From NCBI RefSeq assembly GCF_042651565.1, contig NZ_JBHSDF010000004.1: DNA of 64,000 nt. One strand, given 5' to 3'. This stretch comes from Salinispirillum marinum (GTDB lineage: Bacteria; Pseudomonadota; Gammaproteobacteria; Pseudomonadales; Natronospirillaceae). Shown here piece after piece: positions 53,227 to 61,760 of this stretch. The notes beneath the pieces are model-generated. The model did not search any database and was not told the DNA's origin. It saw only the letters and a list, made by a program, of their open reading frames with translations. The position numbers and the translations under genes are program-made. Positions within the stretch are counted from its first letter, which is position 1, and each line of letters starts with the position of its first letter.

Positions 53227-53273
53227 GGTAGATGCGTGGTGTCGCAACCTCTTGAATTAACAAGAAAAAGTTG

Positions 53274-53302
53274 TTGACACCACACGGGATGGCCCCTAAT
53301 AT
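53274..53302 (+). promoter_or_regulatory. Promoter of tRNA-Ala
   Basis: TTGACA at 53274-53279 and TAATAT at 53297-53302 with a perfect 17-bp spacer, then a GC-rich discriminator (ACGCGCC) typical of stringently controlled stable-RNA promoters. Confidence 0.85.
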
Positions 53303-53322
53303 ACGCGCCATCCCAAGTTTAC

Positions 53323-53398
53323 GGGGCTATAGCTCAGCTGGGAGAGCGCCTGCATGGCATGCAGGAGGTCAGCGGTTCGATCCCGCTTAGCTCCACCA
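53323..53398 (+). tRNA. tRNA-Ala (anticodon GGC)
   Basis: A complete 76-base cloverleaf. Acceptor stem GGGGCTA/TAGCTCC (one G-T pair), D arm GCTCAGCTGGGAGAGC, anticodon stem CCTGC/GCAGG with loop ATGGCAT (anticodon GGC), T loop TTCGATC, and encoded CCA end. Own promoter and terminator. Confidence 0.98.
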
Positions 53399-53403
53399 AT
53401 ATA

Positions 53404-53439
53404 AAAACCCGATCATTAGCAATAATGATCGGGTTTTTT
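53404..53439. terminator. Bidirectional intrinsic terminator between tRNA-Ala and the SLC13 gene
   Basis: AAAACCCGATCATTA pairs perfectly with TAATGATCGGGTTTT around GCAA, with T runs on both strands. It serves the tRNA on the plus strand and the convergent transporter gene on the minus strand. Confidence 0.92.
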
Positions 53440-53457
53440 GTTTTGGCTGATGGCTAT

Positions 53458-55233
53458 CTAAACCACCAACGGCATCCGCCATAGAATCAAGCCGATGACC
53501 GTTGCGCCGATCACCACATTCATCGGCAGGCCTAAACGCAGAAAGTCGGTAAAGCGGTAATTGCCCGGGCCATACACCATCATGTTGGTTTGGTACCCAA
53601 GTGGTGTCGCAAAGCTGGCGGAAGCGGCCATCATGATTGCCATAACAAAAGGCTCGGGGTTTAAACCTGCTTCGCCGGTGACAGCCAAAATGATCGGCAG
53701 CATTAATACTGCTGCAGCGTTATTGGTGATGGTTTCCGTGAGCAGTGACACCACCAAGTAGGTTAAGACCAGCAATAGCCATGGCCGCCCAGCACTCACA
53801 GCCACCGACCAACTGGCGATTTGGCTCGCCAGTCCGGTTTCCATGATGGCATTACCCAGCGCAAATGACGCCGCAATGGTCAGCAAAACGGATAAATCGA
53901 GGCTTTTCTGACCTTGTTCAAAGGAACAACAGCCAGCCAAGATCATGGCACCAGCACCGAGCAGCGCCGCATTTAACATGCTGGTGATGCCCAAGCTGGC
54001 TGCTAGGACCACACAGGCCAGGATGAGCCATGCCCATTTTGCCTGCTTGTGATTAGGGGATCGCTGTTCAAGATCATTGATCAGCAGAAAGTCACGTTGA
54101 TAACGCTGTCGACTGACGAACGCAGGGCGTGCTTCCAGCAATAGCGTATCTCCGGGTGCCAGTTTGATTTGCCCCAAGTTACCGTTTAGTCGTTTGCCAT
54201 TTCGAGCAACGGCTAACACCACGGCACCGTAGCGATCATGGAATCGGCAATCACGTATGGTTTGTCCTAAGCAGGTGCAACTGTGGCCTACCACGGCTTC
54301 GACCAAACTACGTTCTTCTCTTTGCTTCGATAGGGTAGCGCTGCCATCGCTGTTCATGCTGGGGCGAATGCCTGGAATGCGCAGTAACTCGGTAATGGCT
54401 TCGGTTTCGCCTGCGAATACCAAGGTATCATTGCCTCGTAAGCGCTCCTCCGAAGGCACCGCGGTGACTACGTTGCCATCTCGTTCAATTTCCACCAGAT
54501 AGAGTTGCTGTAGGTGTCGTAAACCGGCAGCAACCACCGTTTTTCCGACTAATGGGCCTTGAGGGTCGATTTGCACTTCTACGGTGAATTCACGCACCTC
54601 ATCCATTAACGGTGTGGCTTGACGGTTGGGCAGTAAGCGGGGAAACAGCAGCCACATAAAGAGACCGCCAACCACGGCAACTGGCAGGCCCAGCCATGTG
54701 ATGGCAAAAATGGAGAAGCCCTCTGCGCCGGTCAGTAACTGATATTGGCCATTAACCACCAGATTCGTACTGGTGCCGATCAGTGTTACCGTGCCGCCGA
54801 GAATGGCTGCATAGCTGAGCGGCAACATGAGTTTGGAGGTGGGAATGTTGATCTGTTTTGACCATGCCCGAAGTGCCGGGATCATGGTCGCCACAACGGG
54901 CGTATTGTTCAAAAAACCACTCAGCGAAACAACCGGCAAGAAGATGCGCAGTAATGCCGCTCGAGTGGTTTTGGGACGTCCCATGGCGTGACGCACCACG
55001 CTGTCTATAGCGCCTGAATGATACATTCCGGCAGCAATGATGAACATGGCGGCTACCGTGATCATGCCCGGGTTGTTGAATCCACTCAACGCTTGGTCGG
55101 TCGATACGATACCGGATGTACTCAATACGGCAAGGGCAGCCAGCAACACCCAATGCGGCGCGACGCGGGTAAAGATGAGAGCCATTAAGGTGCTGAGCGT
55201 AATGGCTATCGTGGCATAGGCGGTCCAACTCAT
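53458..55233 (-). CDS. SLC13-family (divalent anion:Na+ symporter type) transporter with RCK_C domains
   Basis: A 591-residue inner-membrane protein. Two transmembrane halves (about residues 5-190 and 405-590) are separated by two TrkA-C/RCK_C-type cytosolic domains (about 205-290 and 300-385). SLC13/ArsB-like motifs: SGFLNNTPVVATMIPALRAW, IGTSTNLVVNG, and ETITNNAAAVLMLPI near the C-terminus. Bacterial members of this architecture move sulfate, tellurite or other anions with Na+; substrate not predictable. AGAG lies 8 bases before the ATG. Alone on the minus strand. Confidence 0.9.
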   Translation of the reverse strand: MSWTAYATIAITLSTLMALIFTRVAPHWVLLAALAVLSTSGIVSTDQALSGFNNPGMITVAAMFIIAAGMYHSGAIDSVVRHAMGRPKTTRAALLRIFLPVVSLSGFLNNTPVVATMIPALRAWSKQINIPTSKLMLPLSYAAILGGTVTLIGTSTNLVVNGQYQLLTGAEGFSIFAITWLGLPVAVVGGLFMWLLFPRLLPNRQATPLMDEVREFTVEVQIDPQGPLVGKTVVAAGLRHLQQLYLVEIERDGNVVTAVPSEERLRGNDTLVFAGETEAITELLRIPGIRPSMNSDGSATLSKQREERSLVEAVVGHSCTCLGQTIRDCRFHDRYGAVVLAVARNGKRLNGNLGQIKLAPGDTLLLEARPAFVSRQRYQRDFLLINDLEQRSPNHKQAKWAWLILACVVLAASLGITSMLNAALLGAGAMILAGCCSFEQGQKSLDLSVLLTIAASFALGNAIMETGLASQIASWSVAVSAGRPWLLLVLTYLVVSLLTETITNNAAAVLMLPIILAVTGEAGLNPEPFVMAIMMAASASFATPLGYQTNMMVYGPGNYRFTDFLRLGLPMNVVIGATVIGLILWRMPLVV

Positions 55234-55476
55234 CGTGGTTCTCTGTTATTCGTCATGATCCGTAGAGTAGGGTACTTTTAATGGCAAATAAAATATTAAA
55301 AAAATAATTTATATTGCATTTGGTTATATGAGTTGCGAGCTAATACGGTATGAGGTGGCGAAAATTCATCAAATGTGCGACCATCGCGCGCACAAATATA
55401 ATTCTTTCACCCCGCAGGCCCCGATTCTGTTAAAGGGTATTTAAAGCGGTGTGAGTGCACAGCAGGAGTTTTCATC
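55234..55476. other. Divergent spacer between the SLC13 and HAD genes
   Basis: 243 bases, AT-rich near 55280-55320 (runs such as AAAATATTAAAAAAATAATT). Presumably carries two divergent promoters; no consensus pair stands out and no gene or repeat is seen. Confidence 0.4.
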
Positions 55477-56301
55477 GTGACCATTAAAGCAATTGTGCTG
55501 GATCTCGATTTCACCTTATTGAATCGTGAGCGTAAGGTGGGAAAGCGAACCTTGTCGCGTCTGATAGAAGCCTATCAACAAGGTTTTACGTTAATCATTG
55601 CCACCAGCCGCCCCATTCGAATTGTTCGTAATCTCGTGCCTGCTGAACTCTTGGAACTGACCACATTGATTACCCTGAACGGTGCCGTGGTGCACGAATT
55701 TACGCGTGATCATCAATGGCAAATGGCCTGTTTAGGTTTGGAAGCCCGGCATCTGGTGGCCGCATTACGTGAAACAGATCCACCGGTACAGATCACTGCC
55801 GAATGCTGGGGTGAGAATTTTGCCACGAATCGTGATTATTGTGCAGAAACCCTGTTGCAAAAACAGAATGCTACGCCTGCCATGCTGAAACAATTGGACG
55901 ATATTGATTACGGCTGGTTGAGCAAGATTACGGCGGATGGACAAGGCCATTCATTAGAAGCACTGATGGCTTGGCAGGAAAATTATTCTGATTTCCGCTT
56001 TGTACCCACTGATGACTTCAAAGTGATCAATATTATTCCCACGGCAGTAGGAAAGTCGACCGCCGTGGAACGCGTGTTGGCGCGGTTGAACATTACGCCG
56101 GCTGAAACGGTTGCCTTTGGTGATGAAATTCCAGACATCCGCCTATTGGAACTGGTGGGTTTAGGCATAGCAATGGGTAACGCCAAGCCCGAAGTGAAAG
56201 CGGTCGCCGACTTGGTGATTGGGGACTGCGATGAGGACCCCATTGCCGACTTCTTGGATGTAACGCTGCTGCGTCAAACACCCAAGGTCCAAACCGCTTG
56301 A
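55477..56301 (+). CDS. Cof-type HAD-superfamily phosphatase
   Basis: A 274-residue HAD type IIB hydrolase: nucleophile motif VLDLDFTLLNRERKVG (Asp8 and Asp10; Phe where Gly is common), motif II IIATSRP, the cap domain, the KVINIIPTAVGKSTAVERVL lysine and the C-terminal FGDEIPDIRLLELVGLGIAMGNA motif (Pro where Asn is usual). Cof-type enzymes dephosphorylate sugar phosphates, FMN or pyridoxal phosphate. GTG start at 55477 with AGGAG about 9 bases upstream. Convergent with the FlhB-tail gene. Confidence 0.88.
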   Translation: MTIKAIVLDLDFTLLNRERKVGKRTLSRLIEAYQQGFTLIIATSRPIRIVRNLVPAELLELTTLITLNGAVVHEFTRDHQWQMACLGLEARHLVAALRETDPPVQITAECWGENFATNRDYCAETLLQKQNATPAMLKQLDDIDYGWLSKITADGQGHSLEALMAWQENYSDFRFVPTDDFKVINIIPTAVGKSTAVERVLARLNITPAETVAFGDEIPDIRLLELVGLGIAMGNAKPEVKAVADLVIGDCDEDPIADFLDVTLLRQTPKVQTA

Positions 56302-56327
56302 CCGTGCATAGGCAATAACCTGCCAGG

Positions 56328-56642
56328 TTAGAGGGGCGGAGTGTCGTACATAGGTCGATGTTCTGAAACGCTTTCCGGGCTAAAGCCGGGCGGTAACCGG
56401 CCTTGCAAATAAAACGCAAAAGCAATAATTTCGGCAATCACTTGATACAGCTCAGGTGGTATCTCCTGCCCAATCTGCAAAGAACTTAATAACGCCACCA
56501 GGTCCGGGTTTTCGTAGATCGGAATTTGGTGCTCGCGGGCGATAGCGATAATTTCTTCGGCCAGTTCAGCTTGCCCGGTGGCTAATACCGTCGGTGCTTT
56601 AGCTCCGTCGTATTGCAGGGCTATGGCGGTATCGTCGTTCAT
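56328..56642 (-). CDS. FlhB C-terminal-domain-like protein (FhlB/YlqH type)
   Basis: A 104-residue protein matching only the cytoplasmic tail of the flagellar export switch FlhB: IALQYDGAKAPTVLATGQ, then AEEIIAIAREHQIPIYENPDLVALL and an IPPELYQVIAEIIAFAFYLQG end. The NPTH autocleavage loop and the membrane domain are absent. Such stand-alone tails are known beside fliK-like genes and can substitute for the FlhB tail in some species. Its ATG overlaps the stop of the upstream fliK-like gene (ATGA), so the two are coupled. Confidence 0.87.
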   Translation of the reverse strand: MNDDTAIALQYDGAKAPTVLATGQAELAEEIIAIAREHQIPIYENPDLVALLSSLQIGQEIPPELYQVIAEIIAFAFYLQGRLPPGFSPESVSEHRPMYDTPPL

Positions 56643-58522
56643 GTTCTTATATCCACTCTATGCCCACCCGTTGATGGTGTGGTTTCTGCACGCTGTTGTC
56701 GTTTGGGTAAACCATGGCGGCAAAGCACTTCTTCTACGGGTAAACCCATCTGCTGCAACCGTTGTTGAAAGCCGTTGATGTGGTCATGCAGCATGCGCAA
56801 GGTGGCGCTGTCATCGGTTAGGAATTGCAGACTGCAATGTTCACCTTCCCACAGTAAACGAGCACACATGGGTGCCATGGGGGGCAGGTGAAAATGTACA
56901 TCCAAACACCAGCGCGATGGTTTGTTCTTTTTATGTTCAGACCCCTCCGGCTCAGGGTGTCGTTCAATATCAAACCAGACCAGATGTTGGTCTGACCAGA
57001 CGGGAATGCTGTGCAGGATGCGCGGCTGTTCTACGGCCGTATCTGCTCCCAGACTCAATAAGTGCCGGGTGGTTTGTTGTTGGTTCACCTGCTCCAGTGT
57101 TTGCCGAATGAGAGCTAGTTGTTGTTGCTCGGAATTAGGCAAATGTGTGCTTTCCCGACGTAATGCAAAGGAGCGTTTCAACTGTTCGGGAGAATAAGTA
57201 GGACCGGATTGATGCAAAAGACGTTGTGCTTGCTGGCGTAATTGTTCTTCCAGACTGAGCGGTTTTGCGCTGGCAGCACTCGCTACCTGAGTGCGCAAAT
57301 CGAGCCACTGCTCGGCCGCCAAGCGCCACCAATCGTTGGGTGGCGTCAGGGGTTTCAGCTCGGGGTCTCGTGTTTTGGCGGACGCCAGTAGCGGCAGTTG
57401 TTGCATCAGGGTGTCCAGCGTTTCGCGGGACACAGGTGCGCTCGACGTCGCGGTAAGGCTAGTCGCTGCAGGCATAGCGCTTTTGCCTGTTTCTGGTAGG
57501 GTACTGGCCAAATTATTTAACGTATTTTGCTGCCACTGCTGCCATACCTTTCGCACCGTTTGCGCTGTGGCTGCCCCATATTCTTGTTGGGCCGTTTGCA
57601 CCAGTTGGCTGATCCAATGTTGTCCGGCGCTCTTTTGGCTAGCGCTTGTGCTGGGCGGCTCGGTTGAAGGAGTGGCTAATGACTTCAGATTGGATACCAA
57701 CGTCTGTACGAATTCCGGCGCAGGCATAGCGGGAGTCTGTCCGGTTGCTGTTGCTGCTCCGGTGGCCACCGTTGCTGGACCGTTGACGGCGTTCGGCGGT
57801 TGCACGGGCGCTTGTGGCATGGTGCTCAGCCAGCGTGACAAAAGCGTCGTTAAAATGGGTTGGCTGGTGCCTAGTGCTCTGGCTTCCGGGTTTGTCGTGC
57901 CGGGTGTTGGCGTGGCCTGCGGGTTGTCCGGTCGTGTTGTGCTTCCTAATGGGTTTTGTTGAGTCGTCGGGTCAGGCCGTATGGCCTGGTTTATCTGGGT
58001 TAAGGCATTCAACAGTGCCTGAATGCTCTTTGCGCTGGTTTGAGGTTGTAGCGTGGGTAGTCGGGCCAGTTGTGCTTGTCGAGCGATCGTTAACATCGCC
58101 GATCTTTGCTGGTCAGACGCGGGTACCACTAAAGCTGGCCCGGACGGGGAGGTCGTCAGCAAGAGATTTTGCCCGGCTTGCAACGGCGTGGCGCTCTGTA
58201 TGCGCAGCGTTTGGTCTCCGGCGCGAGCTTCGTATTGCCCGGCGACGCCGGATGATGATGGACCAAGTACTGTAACGGTCAGTCGATGACCTTGCGCTGT
58301 GGTCAGCTCGCGGTGGCTTTGCAGAGCTGTTTCAATAGCGCGCGCCAACGTCGGGTCGGCCTGACCCTGCCGCTGTTGTTGCGCCAACTGAAACCAGTCG
58401 GTCAGTGTGCGCTGTTGCGCTGCTGTGGTCGCATGCTCGCGTTCGGAGTAGGGCTGTGGTTTAAGCGCCGAATCCGGTGGTAAGCGCATGCGGGACCCAC
58501 TGTCTATTTTGGCCATGCTCAT
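56639..58522 (-). CDS. FliK-like flagellar hook-length control protein
   Basis: About 627 residues: a long Gln/Thr/Pro/Ala-rich, probably disordered N-terminal region with many TTQQNPLGS- and PTPGTTN-type stretches, and a C-terminal FliK/Flg_hook-like domain (about 510-610: WCLDVHFHLPPMAPMCARLL, then LHDHINGFQQRLQQMGLPVE). FliK measures hook length and switches export specificity through the FlhB tail. No other flagellar gene is near. The start is uncertain: GTG 58531, ATG 58522 or ATG 58516; I use 58522. Low-complexity bases generate many spurious open frames on the opposite strand. Confidence 0.8.
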   Translation of the reverse strand: MSMAKIDSGSRMRLPPDSALKPQPYSEREHATTAAQQRTLTDWFQLAQQQRQGQADPTLARAIETALQSHRELTTAQGHRLTVTVLGPSSSGVAGQYEARAGDQTLRIQSATPLQAGQNLLLTTSPSGPALVVPASDQQRSAMLTIARQAQLARLPTLQPQTSAKSIQALLNALTQINQAIRPDPTTQQNPLGSTTRPDNPQATPTPGTTNPEARALGTSQPILTTLLSRWLSTMPQAPVQPPNAVNGPATVATGAATATGQTPAMPAPEFVQTLVSNLKSLATPSTEPPSTSASQKSAGQHWISQLVQTAQQEYGAATAQTVRKVWQQWQQNTLNNLASTLPETGKSAMPAATSLTATSSAPVSRETLDTLMQQLPLLASAKTRDPELKPLTPPNDWWRLAAEQWLDLRTQVASAASAKPLSLEEQLRQQAQRLLHQSGPTYSPEQLKRSFALRRESTHLPNSEQQQLALIRQTLEQVNQQQTTRHLLSLGADTAVEQPRILHSIPVWSDQHLVWFDIERHPEPEGSEHKKNKPSRWCLDVHFHLPPMAPMCARLLWEGEHCSLQFLTDDSATLRMLHDHINGFQQRLQQMGLPVEEVLCRHGLPKRQQRAETTPSTGGHRVDIRT

Positions 58523-58576
58523 ACTGTACACTCAATCGCTCTCTGAAGGTAATCGACTGAGTGTCGTAATTCTTGA

Positions 58577-59746
58577 CTATGATTCGTCCGGCTCCATCAC
58601 ATCAATAAACAAAAATTGTTGCTCGTTAAGTTGCGTAACATACGAACGACAGAGTTGTTTGGTACTGATGTCGCGGTAGAAATCGGACCTCACCAGAGTT
58701 TGATCGGATGATTCCCGGTTGGCGAGCAATTGATAAAAATGTGGCCGCCAGCACCAGTTCATCCCTACCATGCTGTGATTGGACCGAATTCCTTCCGGGT
58801 GTACTTCATAGTTCGGCGAAATTTGTGTGCCATCGGCGCTGCAAAGATAGAATTTTATGATGTCGCTACCGGTCAAGTTCGCGATATTTTGCCAGTCATC
58901 GCGCTGCTGACAGGTTGCAATGAGCGCCTGTAGCTGCTGTTCAATGAGTAGGTCTCGAGCCGATTGCTGCCGATGTTCGGCGATTTTTCGGCTCAAAAAT
59001 TGTTGTCTTAGCGTACTGATTTGATCTTGAAAGCGTTGTGCATCAACGAAGTCCGCTTGGGCTTCCGAGAACAGAAAGCCTTGCATCCAAGAAGCGCCCA
59101 GTTCCAAACCAAACTCAAACTCCCGGATAGTTTCCACGCCTTCACACACCAACTGGCAACCGGTTTTTTCGGCTAATGCGGAGACACTGTGCACCAAATC
59201 AAAGTGTTTACCGCTGTTGGCGGCCTGCTTAAACAGTTTCATATCAAGTTTCAGGATATCGGGTTCCAGTTCCATGATGCGATGCATGTGCGAGTTGCCG
59301 GCACCAAAATCATCAATGGCTACCCGATAGCCTTCCTCCCGATAGCGTTTCACCACATTTCGTATGGTTTCAACCGAGCCCTTCTGTTCCGTAATCTCGA
59401 TGATGATGCGGTTGGGGTCGACTTCTGCGCGTTTCAGCATTTGCAGCAGTGGAGTATTTGTCCAAGCGGTTAATTGATTGATCCAATCGGGGCTGATGTT
59501 CAGAGAAATGAACCCATGTGGCAGTTCCTTCAGCTTTTGCACCGCCATTTCCCGAATGTGGCGATCGAGTTGCAACAGGGTTTGCGAGTGCCCTTTATGC
59601 GCGTAAAAAAGGTGCCCTAAACTCTGGAGGGTGCCATCCACGGCACGCTGGCGCGCCAGCACTTCATGCCCTACGACAGTGCCATGGGAAACATCAATAA
59701 TGGGTTGGAAGCCCGGAAGTATCTGTGTGTAATCAAGTTCATTCAT
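58577..59746 (-). CDS. EAL-domain c-di-GMP phosphodiesterase with C-terminal YkuI_C-like sensor domain
   Basis: A 389-residue soluble protein. EAL domain at about residues 5-240: Glu in GHEVLARQR (about 28), Asn in ISLNISPDWI, Glu in IIIEITEQKG, Asp pair in AIDDFGAGNSH, Lys in DILKLDMKLF, and Glu in CEGVETIREF; all catalytic residues kept. After a helical linker the C-terminal domain (about 270-389, KFYLCSADGTQISPNYEV in part) resembles the PAS-like YkuI_C sensor fold. It is 55 bp upstream of the fliK-like gene on the same strand, consistent with a motility link. Confidence 0.87.
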   Translation of the reverse strand: MNELDYTQILPGFQPIIDVSHGTVVGHEVLARQRAVDGTLQSLGHLFYAHKGHSQTLLQLDRHIREMAVQKLKELPHGFISLNISPDWINQLTAWTNTPLLQMLKRAEVDPNRIIIEITEQKGSVETIRNVVKRYREEGYRVAIDDFGAGNSHMHRIMELEPDILKLDMKLFKQAANSGKHFDLVHSVSALAEKTGCQLVCEGVETIREFEFGLELGASWMQGFLFSEAQADFVDAQRFQDQISTLRQQFLSRKIAEHRQQSARDLLIEQQLQALIATCQQRDDWQNIANLTGSDIIKFYLCSADGTQISPNYEVHPEGIRSNHSMVGMNWCWRPHFYQLLANRESSDQTLVRSDFYRDISTKQLCRSYVTQLNEQQFLFIDVMEPDES

Positions 59747-59904
59747 GTTGAATCGGTGGCCTCATGACGGGATCTCAACACCGTCCACTGCGAAAGATAG
59801 GCTTTACTCTAGCAATTTAGCGGCCACATCCCGTTTTCACGGCACCCCATCGTTGCGTCACTATTAGGGCGTCCCATGGCGTAATCGCACCAAAATGCAG
59901 CGTA

Positions 59905-60750
59905 TCAGTGCAGGACGGCCTGTTGTTCGCCCCGAAATAGTGCGTTGTGACGCACAATGATCGTGCGGCTGACGTGACTTTCAAAATGGACATCACCTCC
60001 GGACAGTTCAGGTGCGATCAAACCTTGGTTTGACACACCACGCAAGGTGAATATGACCTGGCAAAAGGCGCGCTCTTGACTACGAATGACGGGCGCCATG
60101 AGTTCGTCAATGGACAACTCTATGGCCTGGCGGTTTATGGCTTGAAACACGCCGGAGGACTCGGCAATGCCTTGTTTCATGCTGGAGCAACGCACTTCAT
60201 AGCGCCCGTTTTCCGTTGCAATCCCACTCCAAGACAATGGGATCACCTGGTCGCTTTGCGTTTCAAAAATCTCATTAGATTCCGGGCTATAGAATTCCGG
60301 CGAGACGGGGAGATGCAACCATGTATTGAGCGCAGATGTTTGCGCTGGGCGCACAAAGTCCAGCTCCAAGGTGCCTTCTTGATAAGGAATTTCATTGGAG
60401 TACACGCCATTCCACTGCGCCGCTAAGGGATATTCCTGGCCGTTGATACGCACCAACAAGGCTTCATTGTCGGCCAGTTGTGCCCGGCTACCAAGGTCTT
60501 GATGCGGTGTTAAACTCGTTTGTACCACCAGTTGGTCATTATGCCGCATGACCAATAGGTTCAGGTGAAGTTCATCCGTCGCGTAATCGCTGGTCATTGG
60601 GTCCGGGTTGCAACCGGCCAGTAAACTTAACAGGCCAAGAGTGGCCCAGTGCATCAGGCAGAAACTGCGCGTGCGTGCTGAGTCCGGGGCAACGGATAAC
60701 CCGTCAAATCCGGTTTTTTCAGACGTCATTGCTGGGCGCAGTGTGGGCAT
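59905..60750 (-). CDS. Putative lipoprotein of unknown function
   Basis: Up to 281 residues. A hydrophobic segment and lipobox LLSLLAGC (Cys at about residue 47) predict a lipoprotein; the mature part is beta-rich with no family I recognise. The ATG at 60750 has GGAG 7 bases upstream but would give an unusually long 32-residue extension before the signal core; the ATG at 60654 (MHWATLGLLSLLAGC) gives a normal signal peptide but lacks an obvious ribosome site. Asp follows Cys-Asn-Pro, so the +2 residue is Asn and outer-membrane sorting is expected. Confidence 0.7.
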   Translation of the reverse strand: MPTLRPAMTSEKTGFDGLSVAPDSARTRSFCLMHWATLGLLSLLAGCNPDPMTSDYATDELHLNLLVMRHNDQLVVQTSLTPHQDLGSRAQLADNEALLVRINGQEYPLAAQWNGVYSNEIPYQEGTLELDFVRPAQTSALNTWLHLPVSPEFYSPESNEIFETQSDQVIPLSWSGIATENGRYEVRCSSMKQGIAESSGVFQAINRQAIELSIDELMAPVIRSQERAFCQVIFTLRGVSNQGLIAPELSGGDVHFESHVSRTIIVRHNALFRGEQQAVLH

Positions 60751-60827
60751 AGAGGTACTCCGATTTCAACCTCTAACAGTGTAACGCAAGCGCTGGAATT
60801 GACGCTTCAAGGCGTCGTAAAGATTGG

Positions 60828-61676
60828 TCATTCTTCAGTCAAGCGTTGCAGAATCGTGCCGCCCTGTCCCATATCTTGTGCCAAGCGTTGGTGCAACACC
60901 GCCATGCTCTCGGTGGCGTCACCGGCCAGTGAATAGGGTGGGTTGATGAGAATCATACCACTGCCTGTCATACCACGATCGTTGTTGTCTGCCTCGACAC
61001 ACAGTTCCAAGCGCCACATATCCGGTATTTGGCACTTCACCAGCTCGGCAATAAAACTTTCGGTGGCAGAGCGGTTGATCACCGGATACCAAAGCAAGTA
61101 GGTGCCCGTTGCAAAGCGTTGCACGGCTTGTTGAATGGCTCGAATGACCAAATCGTAGTCGGTCTTTATCTCATACGAGGGATCAATCAACACAACTGCC
61201 CGCTTTTCTGGTGGCGGCAAAATGGCCTTAAGGTGTTTCAGACCATCTTCCTGACTGATATAAACCCGTCGGTCACGTCCCAAACTGTCGCGCAAATTGG
61301 CCGCATCGGCACCATGAAGTTCGGTCAGTATCAGTCGATCTGAAGGTCGCAATAGGCGTTGTGCAATGGCGGGTGAGCCAGGGTAGTAATGCAGGTTTTG
61401 GCCGGAATTGAAGGATGCAATCAAATCCGTGTAGGGCTTTAGGAAGTCAGTCGTTGGCTGCTTTTGGTTGAGGAGACGGGCTATGCCGTCCAAGTACTCA
61501 CCGGTTTTCTGTGCCTGTTGGCCTAGTACATCGTACACGCCCGCGCCCGCATGTGTATCGATGTAGACATAAGGTTTTTCCTTACGGTTCATGTACTGCA
61601 ATACATACATTAAGATGCTGTGTTTTAAAACGTCGGCATGGTTGCCCGCATGAAAGCTGTGGCGATAACTGAGCAT
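60828..61676 (-). CDS. rlmJ: 23S rRNA (adenine2030-N6)-methyltransferase
   Basis: A 282-residue RlmJ (YhiR). Canonical start MLSYRHSFHAGNHADVLKH, then YIDTHAGAGVYDV (SAM loop), the catalytic VVLIDPSYEIK motif (DPPY-like) and ILINPPYSL near the C-terminus. ATG 61676 has AGGA 6 bases upstream; the open frame extends 10 codons earlier to 61706 without conservation. Monocistronic after a terminator. Confidence 0.94.
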   Translation of the reverse strand: MLSYRHSFHAGNHADVLKHSILMYVLQYMNRKEKPYVYIDTHAGAGVYDVLGQQAQKTGEYLDGIARLLNQKQPTTDFLKPYTDLIASFNSGQNLHYYPGSPAIAQRLLRPSDRLILTELHGADAANLRDSLGRDRRVYISQEDGLKHLKAILPPPEKRAVVLIDPSYEIKTDYDLVIRAIQQAVQRFATGTYLLWYPVINRSATESFIAELVKCQIPDMWRLELCVEADNNDRGMTGSGMILINPPYSLAGDATESMAVLHQRLAQDMGQGGTILQRLTEE

Positions 61677-61692
61677 GGTCATTCCTGAACAA

Positions 61693-61727
61693 CAAAAACG
61701 CCGCACATGATGACCACGTTGCGGCGT
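61693..61727 (-). terminator. Intrinsic terminator of the DHH gene (minus strand)
   Basis: On the minus strand ACGCCGCA pairs with TGCGGCGT and is followed by TTTTGTTGTT. It lies 34 bp past the DHH gene stop and just upstream of the rlmJ start. Confidence 0.75.
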
Positions 61728-61760
61728 GTTGTGAGTGTTAAATGTTGGTAGCGTTTACGC

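Noticed and set aside
57265..58289. Plus-strand open frames opposite the fliK-like gene (for example 57291-57962)
   Set aside because: They arise from the low-complexity Gln/Thr/Pro codons on the other strand; the amino-acid composition is not protein-like.
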